Below, one piece after another: positions 1-8,255 of a DNA stretch of 64,000 bases. The stretch is taken from the NCBI RefSeq assembly GCF_019355395.1, contig NZ_CP048829.1:2197501-2261500 (forward strand), written 5' to 3'. The stretch is from Chordicoccus furentiruminis (GTDB lineage Bacteria > Bacillota > Clostridia > Lachnospirales > Lachnospiraceae). The stretch's first letter is position 1, and every line of letters starts with the position of its first letter. The notes beneath the pieces are model-generated. The model was not told the DNA's origin, ran no database searches, and saw only the letters and a list, made by a program, of their open reading frames with translations. The position numbers and the translations under genes are program-made.

Positions 1-123
1 GAGTTTGTGAAACCTGATAGCACGATCCATCCGAGTTTTGGGGTGAAGCGAACGAGACCGACAGATACTGCTAGCTTGTCCCGGGCGTGAGTGAGGAGTG
101 CCGGTCTTAGGTGTATCATCCTA
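1..123. other. Left-edge region, possible 3' tail of a gene
   Basis: Frame 1 on the plus strand is open from base 1 to a TGA at 88-90, about 29 codons. It could be the C-terminus of a gene that starts outside the window, but no motif is recognisable and the stretch is too short to judge. Nothing else was found here. Confidence 0.2.
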
Positions 124-146
124 CAGTTTATGGAATACATAAACTG
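124..146. promoter_or_regulatory. Palindrome CAGTTTATG-N5-CATAAACTG upstream of dus
   Basis: Perfect 9-bp inverted repeat with a 5-nt spacer, about 70 nt before the dihydrouridine synthase start. The half-site CATAAACTGC recurs in the palindromes ahead of the neighbouring DUF4143 ATPase (2426-2444), so this may be an operator or recombination site belonging to that element. The role is inferred. Confidence 0.45.
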
Positions 147-217
147 CGCTATAGTTATTTTATGGCTCCGGCTGAACGCGGAGCGCCTGGCACCCGATAC
201 GTAAGGAACGTGCGACA

Positions 218-1192
218 ATGAAGATCTATTTTGCCCCGATGGAGGGGATCACCACAAGCCCTTTCCGCAACGCTCACGCCGCAATCTTTAAGGGCGTAAA
301 CAAATATTATGCACCCTTTATCAATGTGACTGAAGCGAAGGGTCTCAGCCGGTCAGAGAAATACGACCTTTCTGCGGATGGGAACCCGGAATTTGACATC
401 CGTGAGGGCAGGCTCGTGCCGCAGCTGATGGGGAAAAATCCGGATTTTCTGGCAAATGCAGTCCGAGGGCTGGAAATGGCCGGCTATCCCGAAGTGAACC
501 TGAATTTCGGATGCCCGTCCCCGACCGTGACCAGTCGAGGCAGAGGAGCAGGTATACTACGTGATCCGGAAGAAGTTGACAGGCTTCTTGACGGTATTTT
601 TCTGAGACTTGACGGGAAGATATCGATTTCCGTCAAGACCAGAATCGGCATGGAAGAAAATCTGATGCCTCAGCTGATCCAGGTCTACAATCAGTATCCG
701 TTGTCAGAAGTCACGGTCCATCCCAGACTTGGAAATCAGGGGTATAAGGGATCGCCTGATCTCGAAAGCTATGGGGAGGCGGCTGCATTTTCGACTAATT
801 CGGTCGTGTATAATGGCGACATTCTGAAGTCTTCCGATGCAGAAGCGATCATGACGAGGTTCCCCGAAACGTCCGCCATCATGATTGGCAGGGGGCTGGT
901 GATGAATCCTGCCCTGGCGGAATCCATCCTTGGGATCGCGGAAGAGGGCAGCAGGATGAAACACTTCCAAGACCGGATCCTGCGTCTTTATAGAAATGCA
1001 CCCGCCGACGATGGAGGAATCCTCGCCAGGATGAAAGAGCTGTGGGGATTCTGGGTCAGACCTCTTGAAGATGAGGACGGCACGCTGCCATCCCGGATCA
1101 GGAAGCATTATAAGGCACTGAAAAAATCGCGGAATATGGCGGAGTACGTGGCGGCATCGGAGATACTCATGGAATGTATTCAAGAGGCATAA
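218..1192 (+). CDS. tRNA-dihydrouridine synthase (Dus family)
   Basis: FMN-dependent enzyme that reduces specific uridines in the tRNA D-loop to dihydrouridine with NADPH, in the cytoplasm. The 324-aa length and motifs fit a Dus TIM barrel: N-terminal APMEGIT (6-12), the FMN and tRNA segment NLNFGCPSPTV with the catalytic cysteine at about C99, SVKTRIG around K140, TVHPR around H168, NGDI near 199 and the phosphate-binding IGRGLVMNP near 223-231. A Shine-Dalgarno-like AAGGAA lies about 10 nt before the ATG. It is followed by the convergent DUF4143 ATPase. Which Dus subfamily it belongs to, and so which uridine it modifies, cannot be fixed from sequence reading. Near-identical GAGYGCCTGGCACC motifs lie before (181-194) and after (1203-1216) the gene. 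Confidence 0.9.
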   Translation: MKIYFAPMEGITTSPFRNAHAAIFKGVNKYYAPFINVTEAKGLSRSEKYDLSADGNPEFDIREGRLVPQLMGKNPDFLANAVRGLEMAGYPEVNLNFGCPSPTVTSRGRGAGILRDPEEVDRLLDGIFLRLDGKISISVKTRIGMEENLMPQLIQVYNQYPLSEVTVHPRLGNQGYKGSPDLESYGEAAAFSTNSVVYNGDILKSSDAEAIMTRFPETSAIMIGRGLVMNPALAESILGIAEEGSRMKHFQDRILRLYRNAPADDGGILARMKELWGFWVRPLEDEDGTLPSRIRKHYKALKKSRNMAEYVAASEILMECIQEA

Positions 1193-1220
1193 GATAACGG
1201 GGGAGTGCCTGGCACCTGGC

Positions 1221-2375
1221 TCACGGAAAGCGATAATCCCGATAATTGGCAAATGTTCCCGCGGATGTCGCATAATCCTTTCCACGGTAAAGGCAGGTCA
1301 GATGAGAGGCCGGTATCCCCGACAGGTCCGCAAAGTTATCCAGCCCTTTCAGAAATCTCCGGTTCATCGTCTCCGAAAGTTTGATTTCATATGCGTTGAG
1401 ATCCGTCCCGCGTTCTGTCAGGAGATCCACCTCGTTCTGGTTTGTATCACGCCAGAACCAGGCGGCCGGCTCCCTTCCCAGAATATATTGCTGCTTCATA
1501 TATTCCGTAACAACCATATCTTCAAAAACGGCCCACGCCTGGTCGCTTTTCTTCAGCTGTTCTTCCGTCTCGATTCCAAGAAAATAGCAGAGCAGACCTG
1601 TATCATAAAAGTACAGTTTAGGTGATTTGATCAGCCTCTTTGAATAATTTCGGTAATAGGGATGAAGCCGATAGATGACATAACTCTGCTCCAGAATAGA
1701 GAGCCATGCATTCGCAGTCGGAATGGTGATGCCTGCCTCATTTGCCAGAGAGGTCATGTTCAGCACCTGTCCGACCCTGGATGCACATAAGCGGACAAAC
1801 AGTGAAAACTGCGCATTGTCTGCGATCCGTCTTACGGATCGGACATCTCTCTCGATATAAGTCATTACATAGCTGGGAAAGTAATCCGTCGGATCGATTT
1901 TCTTGTCATACAGCCGGGGATATCCTCCGACCAACATCTGATTCCAGACAGATTCCGGAAGAATGCCGGCATCCTTCAGTTCGCCAATGGAAAAAGGTGC
2001 CATTTTCAGAACCGCACATCTTCCTGCAAGGCTTTGCGAAATGGATTCCATCAGCAGAAAATTGTGGGAACCGGAGAGAATGTATTGCCCTGTTTCATCC
2101 CGTGCATCAATCTTTGTCTGAATATAAGAGAAAAGTTCCGGAACCCGCTGCGCCTCATCAATGATCACATGATCATCATATTCTGAAAGGAAAGCCCTCG
2201 GGTCTTCCATAGCCAGTTCACGGATATCCGGGTCTTCCAGTGAAACATAACGGTATTCCGGCAGGGCATGCTTCAGAAGAGTCGTTTTGCCGCACTGTCT
2301 TGTTCCCGTCACGGTCACAACCGGAAACTGTCGGATGGATTTGCTTAATTCTGCCTGGATCGCTCTGCTGATCAT
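1221..2375 (-). CDS. AAA ATPase with DUF4143 / nuclease-like C-terminal domain
   Basis: A 384-aa member of the AAA_14 plus DUF4143 family, whose function is not established. Walker A is GTRQCGKTT (24-32) and Walker B is VIIDEA (70-75), followed by a winged-helix-like middle region. The C-terminal domain contains NEVDLL followed by AYEIK, the spacing expected of a PD-(D/E)xK nuclease-like core. The start is set at the ATG at 2375 because AAGGGA (2390-2385) sits 9 nt upstream; an upstream in-frame GTG at 2393 would put that ribosome binding site inside the gene. It is preceded by two AT-rich palindromes (2426-2467). Such genes are scattered in Clostridia and often look mobile. A role in defence or element maintenance is only a guess. 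Confidence 0.85.
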   Translation of the reverse strand: MISRAIQAELSKSIRQFPVVTVTGTRQCGKTTLLKHALPEYRYVSLEDPDIRELAMEDPRAFLSEYDDHVIIDEAQRVPELFSYIQTKIDARDETGQYILSGSHNFLLMESISQSLAGRCAVLKMAPFSIGELKDAGILPESVWNQMLVGGYPRLYDKKIDPTDYFPSYVMTYIERDVRSVRRIADNAQFSLFVRLCASRVGQVLNMTSLANEAGITIPTANAWLSILEQSYVIYRLHPYYRNYSKRLIKSPKLYFYDTGLLCYFLGIETEEQLKKSDQAWAVFEDMVVTEYMKQQYILGREPAAWFWRDTNQNEVDLLTERGTDLNAYEIKLSETMNRRFLKGLDNFADLSGIPASHLTCLYRGKDYATSAGTFANYRDYRFP

Positions 2376-2425
2376 GACGATATGTCCCTTCACAATTGGT
2401 CGTTTTATGAAAATACCATATCACG

Positions 2426-2467
2426 GTTTATGAAAATCATAAACTGCATTTTATGATTTTCATAAAA
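2426..2467. promoter_or_regulatory. Pair of AT-rich palindromes upstream of the DUF4143 ATPase
   Basis: Two perfect inverted repeats stand side by side: GTTTATGA-AAA-TCATAAAC (2426-2444) and TTTTATGA-TTT-TCATAAAA (2449-2467). A partial third copy, TTTTATGAAAATA, lies at 2403-2415. The array is just upstream of the minus-strand ATPase, where an operator or promoter would be, and resembles the palindrome at 124-146. Autoregulation or a recognition site for the ATPase is inferred. Confidence 0.5.
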
Positions 2468-2531
2468 ACCAATAGAGATTTTGACTGTTTTCGCTTCATC
2501 ATCGGGCTCATACGGACAGGCGGCATTTCCT

Positions 2532-3232
2532 CAGGTTTTCTTGTTCCGAATACAACGCGGAGAATTGAGAATCTTGTGAAAGACTGGTATCCCATCGTGG
2601 AGCGTCACGACGGGAATGGAGAGTCAAGGCTTGTTGTCGTAAATGACGGGAGCAAGGATGATACCTGCGAGATGCTCCTGAAACTTGCTGAGGAAAGACC
2701 TTTGCTTAAGCCGCTGACAAAGAAGAACGGCGGGCATGGTTCGGCGGTACTTTTCGGCTATCGCTATGCTGTCCGGCATGGAGCGGATTTTATCTTTCAG
2801 ACCGATTCGGATGGCCAGACCAATCCGGACGAATTCGAGGAATTCTGGAACCACAGGAATGAATATGACGCCCAGTTCGGAAACCGCACTGTCCGTGGCG
2901 ACGGGCAGCAGAGGGCGTTTGTCGAGAAGACCCTCTGCCGCATTCTGAAGCATTATTTCAAGGTTGAGATCCCGGACTCCAATGCACCCTTCCGGCTGAT
3001 GACAAGAGATTATGTCGATGAGTATATTCAGAAAATGCCAGCCGATTATAATTTACCCAATGTCATGCTGACGACGTTCGGGGCCTTTTACCACAGGAAG
3101 ATCCATTTTGCCCCGATTTCATTCAGGCCCCGCCAGGGCGGTGTCAATTCGATCAACGTGAAGAAAATCGTGAAGATCGGACGGCAGGCCCTGAGGGACT
3201 TCAGAAAATTCCGGGAAGAGATGGGCGTCTGA
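2532..3232 (+). pseudogene. 5'-degraded family 2 glycosyltransferase (copy 1)
   Basis: From residues IENLVKDWYP onward the translation is closely similar to the intact 239-aa glycosyltransferase at 8256-8975, including VVNDGSKDDT, the DSD metal-binding triad in FQTDSDGQ and the C-terminal RPRQGGVNSINVKK. The first strand of the nucleotide-sugar-binding fold, VVPAYNEAAN in the intact copy, is scrambled here: only a GTTCCG stretch and degenerate flanks align, and no start codon with a ribosome binding site exists at the equivalent position. An in-frame ATG at 2453 would give 259 aa with an unrelated N-terminus, but it overlaps the palindromes ahead of the divergent ATPase. I judge it non-functional. 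It converges on the mannitol-dehydrogenase gene, whose stop is only 6 nt away. Confidence 0.75.
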
Positions 3233-3238
3233 TAAGGA

Positions 3239-4852
3239 TTACCCCACGTACCGGTGAATCGTATCCCGCACGGCTCCGGGCCCCGCGAGCATTTCCCGAA
3301 ACATCGCTTCCACCTTGTCACCGACCCCGGCTTTGTAGAGATCGATGAAGAAAATACGCTCGTTGGAAAGGATCGGACGGAGCTGGTCCGTGAACGTCTC
3401 CGATTTTCCGACCACGATCCCCATGAGGGCGTCTGTCAGCTCCTCGTTCATTGGATCGGGCGCGAGCTCGAAGCGGCTGCCGTTATCGTCGACTGCGAGC
3501 AGATAGCGGAGCCAGCCGGCGATGCCGAGCGGGATGGCGGTCAGTTTTTCGGCGCTGCCATATTTCGCGACATAGGCCTTGATCGTCTCGCCGAAACGGA
3601 TCCCGACCATCTGCGAGACGTCGACAGACAGACGGAGGTTGGTGTCGCCCAGATATTCATTTACGAAGCGGTCGCGGAACAGTTCGTCTGCAAATGCTTT
3701 CGGTGAGAGGATCTTCGGGTCCTCGACCATCGCGATGCCTTCTGCCTCCACCATCTGCGCCATCTTCATCGCGTCCGGATTGTGATTCAGCATATGCGCG
3801 AACAGCGGCTCACCGAGCACCACGCCGATCGGACCGAGCGCGGAATGCACTGGATTGAGGCAGGCCGTGACTTTCATCCGCTCCGCGAGGTTGACAGTCT
3901 TCCGGTCCGTCAGATAGACTCCCTGGCCTTCTTCAAGAGCCGGCCGTCCGTTCGGGAAGTGGTCCTCGATCACCAGGTACTGCGGCTTCTCGGCATTTGC
4001 GAATGGCGCGATGAAAGTCTTCTTTGACGTGATGACAGGCTGCATGTTTTCGACACCCATTTTCTCAAGATCATCCGCGATTGCCTCGCTCGGGCGCGGT
4101 GTGATTTTGTCGATCATCGTCCATGGAAATGCAACTGTCTGTTCATCCTGCACGTAGGATACGAAATCGTCTCCGACGAATCCCTTCTTCTGCCACTCAT
4201 CGACCATCGTGAGGACGGCATCTCTCAGTTTCTTTCCATTCTGGGAGCAGTTGTCCATCGAGACGAGCGCAAGCGGTTTCTTTCCGTTCTGGAAGCGGGT
4301 GTAGAGCATAGAGGTCACAATCGCGACCGCACTGGTTGCCTTTTCCGGACCGTTTTCGATGTCGTTCTGAATGAATGGAAAATAGGTGCCATCTGACTTT
4401 TTCAGCGCGTATCCTTTCTCCGTGATCGTGAAGGAGACGATCTGAAGGTCGGGGCTTGAGAAAACCTCCTTCAGGCGATTCCACTGGACCGCATCATGGC
4501 AGTCTGCTTTGACCGCTTCAGCGAGGGATGCGATCACGCGGACATCGCGGGTCCCGTCTCCGTTTAAGATCACACTCAGGCCCAGGTTGTCGAACGGCCT
4601 GTAGATTTTGTCGACGATCTCGTAGTCGAACGTCTCCACGCAGGTGAGGCCCCGGTCCAGAAGGCCTCTCTCGATCAGGTCATCCGCAATGCCTCCGATG
4701 AAGATCCGGAAGATGTTGCCGATGCCGAAATGCACCCATCTGGGCGCGCGGATGGCCTTCTCTGTCACGCCCCGGACATTATAGGACGGCAGGACGATGC
4801 CGGCTTTTTCCCATTGTGCCTTGTCTTTTAAACCTTCATCTGACAGGATCAT
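3239..4852 (-). CDS. Mannitol dehydrogenase family oxidoreductase
   Basis: Member of the long-chain polyol dehydrogenase family (mannitol 2-dehydrogenase, fructuronate reductase, tagaturonate reductase), which interconverts a ketose or keto-acid and the polyol or aldonate with NAD(H). The protein is 537 aa, as expected. The N-terminal dinucleotide-binding loop is HFGIGNIFR and the family signature K-x5-N-x2-H is present in KVTACLNPVH. The start at 4852 is favoured by GGAGGG at 4864-4859 with 6-nt spacing; an in-frame start at 4906 has no such site. The exact substrate cannot be told from the sequence. The gene is bracketed by 13-bp direct repeats (3289-3301, 4903-4915), and a trace of a lost second copy lies at 9046-9103. 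Confidence 0.85.
   Translation of the reverse strand: MILSDEGLKDKAQWEKAGIVLPSYNVRGVTEKAIRAPRWVHFGIGNIFRIFIGGIADDLIERGLLDRGLTCVETFDYEIVDKIYRPFDNLGLSVILNGDGTRDVRVIASLAEAVKADCHDAVQWNRLKEVFSSPDLQIVSFTITEKGYALKKSDGTYFPFIQNDIENGPEKATSAVAIVTSMLYTRFQNGKKPLALVSMDNCSQNGKKLRDAVLTMVDEWQKKGFVGDDFVSYVQDEQTVAFPWTMIDKITPRPSEAIADDLEKMGVENMQPVITSKKTFIAPFANAEKPQYLVIEDHFPNGRPALEEGQGVYLTDRKTVNLAERMKVTACLNPVHSALGPIGVVLGEPLFAHMLNHNPDAMKMAQMVEAEGIAMVEDPKILSPKAFADELFRDRFVNEYLGDTNLRLSVDVSQMVGIRFGETIKAYVAKYGSAEKLTAIPLGIAGWLRYLLAVDDNGSRFELAPDPMNEELTDALMGIVVGKSETFTDQLRPILSNERIFFIDLYKAGVGDKVEAMFREMLAGPGAVRDTIHRYVG
3289..3301. repeat. Direct repeat GCATTTCCCGAAA, left copy
   Basis: Lies inside the 3' end of the mannitol-dehydrogenase gene. 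Its exact partner is at 4903-4915, just upstream of that gene. Recombination between the two would remove nearly the whole gene and leave the arrangement seen at 9046-9103. Confidence 0.8.
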
Positions 4853-4902
4853 GTCATTCCCTCCATTTCCATCATGTTGATAAGGTGTTCCCGGTCTGGT
4901 CT

Positions 4903-4915
4903 GCATTTCCCGAAA
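4903..4915. repeat. Direct repeat GCATTTCCCGAAA, right copy
   Basis: Exact 13-bp match to 3289-3301. The following bases (TGACCACGATGAAGCC and onward) align with 9104-9190 next to the second glycosyltransferase copy. Confidence 0.8.
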
Positions 4916-5028
4916 TGACCACGATGAAGCCTGTTATGATGCTGCGGCGCTTCTCTCAATCCATCTTACCACGGGTGCGTTCTTTTGTGTTCTCTCAGCT
5001 TGTTTGTTCCGGCCATCCCGGTGTTTCG

Positions 5029-5037
5029 TGGTATAAT
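5029..5037 (+). promoter_or_regulatory. Extended -10 promoter (TGGTATAAT)
   Basis: TG-N-TATAAT about 40 nt before the membrane glycosyltransferase-like gene. No good -35 box is seen at 17 nt, consistent with an extended -10 promoter. Confidence 0.55.
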
Positions 5038-5076
5038 AGCAGGGTCTGTTTGTATTGTATGAGGGGAGCTTGATTT

Positions 5077-6567
5077 ATGACCGATGAGAAGAAAAAGGTT
5101 TTCTGGCCGATTCTTGAAATTTTTATCATAGGAATTCTTGCACTTGGCTTCTCGACGTATGCCTCCTGTAATTTCTGGGTGGTGAGAGATAATACTTCCG
5201 ATTCCAGCGTTTTTTCATATGTCGCAAGAGTGATTTTAAACGGCGGAATGCCCTATCGGGATGCTTTTGACCATAAAGGACCGCTTATCTATCTGATCAA
5301 TGTCGTCGGTCTTCTGATTTCCGATTGGAAAGGGATCTGGGTCATTGAAGTGGTGACGCTCTTTTCGACGTTCTTTATTATGTATCGGATTGCCCGGCTT
5401 TTTGTATCGAGGATCTGGTCGCTCCTGATTCTTCTGACCTCTTCGTGCCTTCTCGGAACATTTTATAAGGGCGGAAATCTCACGGAAGAATATGCGATGC
5501 CCTTTATCGCGGCAGGGATCTATATATTTATTGATTATTTTGTCAATCACCGTATTTCGAAGATCCGTCTTGTGATCTGCGGCGCTTCCTTCGCGGCAGT
5601 TCTGATGCTTCGGGCCAATATGTGTGCTCTTTGGATTGTGATGTGCATTGTGGTTCTGGTCCAGTGCATCATCGAAAAGAGATACAGGGACCTGGGAGGA
5701 TTTCTCTTATGGTTTATCACAGGCGCCCTGCTGGTGATCCTGCCGATCGTCATCTGGCTTGGTGCAAATGGTGTGTTAAAAGCATTTGTTCAGGATTATC
5801 TTGTTTTCAACGGGAAGTATACATCTGATTCGAAATGGGCATCTACCGGTCATAAGGTCGATTCTTTTACCTATTTCGCGAACCGGAGCATTGTTCTTTT
5901 CACGGGAATCGGGATGCTGTATGTTTCTTACAGAAAACGAAAAATCTTTGATATCACATATACGCTTTATCTTGTTGTGAATATGCTGATGATCAGTATG
6001 TCCGGTCAGTCTTATGAGCATTACGGCATGATTCTGATCCCGGCTTTTGTCTATCCATTTGTGAGGATGACAGGGATTCTGTATGAGAGCCGGAACAGAA
6101 CACTGGCAGACTTCTTCATGCTGTACCTGATCTGCATCTTTGCCGCCCCGTTCTGGCTCGGGGCATTTGATAGTGCGGTACAGGTCATGTCCGCAAGAAA
6201 GCATGGCAATTCGGATCAGATGTCGATCAGTGTGAAAGAGACGGCGGGTATTGTGGATGGAAATACATCTGAGAACGACCGCATCATGGTATTTGGAAAC
6301 TGGGATATCATCTACAATCTGTCAGACCGGTTCGCATCAAATGAATATTCGTATCAAGCGCCGGTTCTCTCCATCGACAAGGAAAAGGCAGCTGATTTCT
6401 GGAACAAGATGAATGAGAACAAGCCAAAAGTGATTGTTTACCCGAACAACGTCGGCCCATCTCATAGAGAAAAATGTGATGCATTCCTGAGGGATAACGG
6501 GTACGTTGAAATCGGGAGAACGACCAATCAGGGCACGCCCGGGGCGGCTATCTATGCGCTCCAATGA
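5077..6567 (+). CDS. Polytopic membrane protein, GT-C / family 39-like
   Basis: A 496-aa integral membrane protein with roughly ten hydrophobic segments and a C-terminal soluble tail. The first extracytoplasmic loop after helix 1 contains FDHKGPL at about residue 68, the acidic/HKGP motif typical of GT-C glycosyltransferases that transfer a sugar from a polyprenyl-phosphate donor. The C-terminal ~110 residues, containing VFGNWDIIYN and PKVIVYPNN, look like a globular domain. Family membership is inferred; acceptor and donor are unknown. Neighbouring GT2 genes of the dolichol-phosphate-mannose-synthase type could provide a lipid-linked donor. The gene is A+T-richer than the core of the window, fitting an acquired cell-surface module. 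Confidence 0.65.
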   Translation: MTDEKKKVFWPILEIFIIGILALGFSTYASCNFWVVRDNTSDSSVFSYVARVILNGGMPYRDAFDHKGPLIYLINVVGLLISDWKGIWVIEVVTLFSTFFIMYRIARLFVSRIWSLLILLTSSCLLGTFYKGGNLTEEYAMPFIAAGIYIFIDYFVNHRISKIRLVICGASFAAVLMLRANMCALWIVMCIVVLVQCIIEKRYRDLGGFLLWFITGALLVILPIVIWLGANGVLKAFVQDYLVFNGKYTSDSKWASTGHKVDSFTYFANRSIVLFTGIGMLYVSYRKRKIFDITYTLYLVVNMLMISMSGQSYEHYGMILIPAFVYPFVRMTGILYESRNRTLADFFMLYLICIFAAPFWLGAFDSAVQVMSARKHGNSDQMSISVKETAGIVDGNTSENDRIMVFGNWDIIYNLSDRFASNEYSYQAPVLSIDKEKAADFWNKMNENKPKVIVYPNNVGPSHREKCDAFLRDNGYVEIGRTTNQGTPGAAIYALQ

Positions 6568-6636
6568 GAGAAAGAAGGAAGAGCAAGTTTGAAAAAAGAG
6601 GTAGGCGGTTAGATATCGTAAAGAGGGCATAGCAAA

Positions 6637-6655
6637 CAAACCCTCAAGGGGTCTT
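6637..6655 (-). terminator. Hairpin downstream of the IS110 transposase
   Basis: Read on the minus strand, ACCCC-TTG-AGGGT is followed by a T-rich stretch (TTGTTTG). It could terminate transposase transcription or protect the upstream membrane-protein mRNA. Confidence 0.35.
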
Positions 6656-6682
6656 TGAAAAGCAAATATAGACACGACCTAA

Positions 6683-7942
6683 TCAGGAAGCAGTGACGGG
6701 CAGATCGTCTTTGATGACGTAGCCTCTGAGCTTCAGCAGATTAAGTGCCTGCGAAGTAGTGAGAATCTTTTCTGTCTTCACAGGCCGCGGAGCAAGATAC
6801 CCTTCAGCTGTATACGGCTTCAGATCTGTCAGTATGTGCCAGATAGCGGTCAGGAGCATACGGCAGACAGCGATGATGGCTTTCTTGTGCCCGCGGTGGG
6901 ATTTGATACGGCGGTAACGTTCTGTGATCTCCGGATGTTTCTTCGATTTGATCAAAGCATTTGCAACTTGCACCAAAACTGGTTTAAGATAGGAACCAGC
7001 ACGGGAAATCCGAGTGGATTTGATCTTGAAATTGCTTTGATCGTTACGGGGACAGCATCCTGCCCAGGAAACAAGATGTTTGTCTGTCGGGAACACAGAC
7101 ATGTCGCCGCCAATCTCAGAGAGAATCTGAATCGCCGTAAAAGGGTTTTTGTCGAAACCGGGGACAGTGCGGATCAGTTCGAGAGCGTCAAGGTACGGAT
7201 CAGAAACGCGAAGGATTTCCCGTTCCATTTCTGCCTTGTGCTTTTCCAACTCATCGATGTGGTCCAGACACTGACGAAGCTTTATAGCCTGTTCTGGAGA
7301 GACAGCGCCGTCAACAGCGGCTTGGATTTCTTCAATTGGGGTCTTGCATCTTCTATCCACAAAAGGAGTGACATCAAAGGTTTCACCGGGATGGGCGAGG
7401 ATGTATTCCGTAATCGATCTGGAAGACTTCCCGAACACGTCGCTGAAGACATCGTCAAGTTTGAGGTTTGATACAGTCAGACAATTCTGTGCACGGTTCT
7501 TCTCACCTGTCAGCATGTTGGTGAGTTTGAACCGGTACCGCACTAAATCCCGAAGATGACGAATCTCGGCGGGTGGGATAAAGGAAGGCTTGATCATGTC
7601 GCACATGAACAGATCGCATATCCACTTCGCGTCCTTACGGTCGGTCTTATTCCCTTTTTGTGGTTTGGTGTACTTAGGGTGAGCAAGTATCACGTTGCAT
7701 GTCTTTTCAAGGACATTGAATACCGGGATCCAGTACTTGCCGGCAGATTCCATGCATACATCGGTACAGTTGTAAGAGGCGAGCCATGCGGCGAGATCCC
7801 GCAGACCTCTGGAGAAAGAGGAAAACATCTTTTCCTTATATTCTGTCCGGCCGTTTGCATCCGTGAGTCCAATGCAGGCAAAGATCCAGGTCTTGTGGAC
7901 ATCAAGGCCACAGCAGTTAAAACGAAAGATTTTAAAAGCCAA
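6683..7942 (-). CDS. IS110-family transposase (DEDD recombinase)
   Basis: A 419-aa recombinase that moves the element through an RNA-guided, Holliday-junction-like reaction in characterised relatives. The N-terminal RuvC-like DEDD domain shows GLDVHKTW, CMESAGKYW and NKTDRKDAKW. The C-terminal Transposase_20 domain shows TVPGFDKNPF, SWAGCCPRND and the likely catalytic serine in TRISRAGSYLK. The start is a TTG at 7942 with AGGAGG 7 nt upstream; the frame is open further upstream to 8011 but without a ribosome binding site and into the non-coding end. The reading frame is intact, so the element may be active. Confidence 0.9.
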   Translation of the reverse strand: MAFKIFRFNCCGLDVHKTWIFACIGLTDANGRTEYKEKMFSSFSRGLRDLAAWLASYNCTDVCMESAGKYWIPVFNVLEKTCNVILAHPKYTKPQKGNKTDRKDAKWICDLFMCDMIKPSFIPPAEIRHLRDLVRYRFKLTNMLTGEKNRAQNCLTVSNLKLDDVFSDVFGKSSRSITEYILAHPGETFDVTPFVDRRCKTPIEEIQAAVDGAVSPEQAIKLRQCLDHIDELEKHKAEMEREILRVSDPYLDALELIRTVPGFDKNPFTAIQILSEIGGDMSVFPTDKHLVSWAGCCPRNDQSNFKIKSTRISRAGSYLKPVLVQVANALIKSKKHPEITERYRRIKSHRGHKKAIIAVCRMLLTAIWHILTDLKPYTAEGYLAPRPVKTEKILTTSQALNLLKLRGYVIKDDLPVTAS

Positions 7943-8150
7943 TAAAACACCTCCTGATATTTTGTAGTTGCAGGAGCGGCGGTGACTGGTCATCCGGCGA
8001 AATCGAGACAACTTCGGAAGAGATAAGTTTACGGGCTACGAGATGCGCCATTCATTGATGCCTTAAGGATGACCGGCAACATATAGATATGCGAGGTAGG
8101 CCGCTATACCGCCCCGCCACTCACCTCCACGTGCTCTGTAGTGTGCCGAC
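7943..8150 (-). ncRNA. Candidate bridge RNA region of the IS110 element
   Basis: This stretch lies immediately 5' of the transposase, where IS110-group elements encode their bridge RNA. It has no plausible coding frame. Segments 8067-8074 (GGATGACC) and 7988-7995 (GGTCATCC) are exactly complementary and would close a domain of about 70 nt containing a smaller AACTT/AAGTT stem. Family knowledge plus this pairing supports the call; the guide loops were not resolved. Confidence 0.4.
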
Positions 8151-8255
8151 CCTGCAAGAAAAAGATATCAGGAATTGAGAATAGTAGAAAGAGCGAAAGC
8201 ACCTCGATTTTCATGACCCCATCGGTGCCTTTCGCCAGAAAGGCGGAAAATAGAT

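Larger units (their letters stand above)
6600..8170 (-). mobile_element. IS110-family insertion sequence (ends approximate)
   Basis: The element consists of one DEDD transposase gene plus a long non-coding end of about 200-300 nt upstream of it and a short one downstream. IS110 elements lack terminal inverted repeats, so the ends cannot be placed exactly by eye. The longer non-coding side is 5' of the transposase, as in the IS110 group proper rather than the IS1111 group. It sits between the membrane protein and the second GT2 copy. Confidence 0.7.

Noticed and set aside
2453-2531. Genuine N-terminus for GT2 copy 1 beginning at the ATG at 2453
   Set aside because: The residues are unrelated to any GT2 N-terminus, the stretch overlaps the palindromes ahead of the ATPase, and no ribosome binding site is present.
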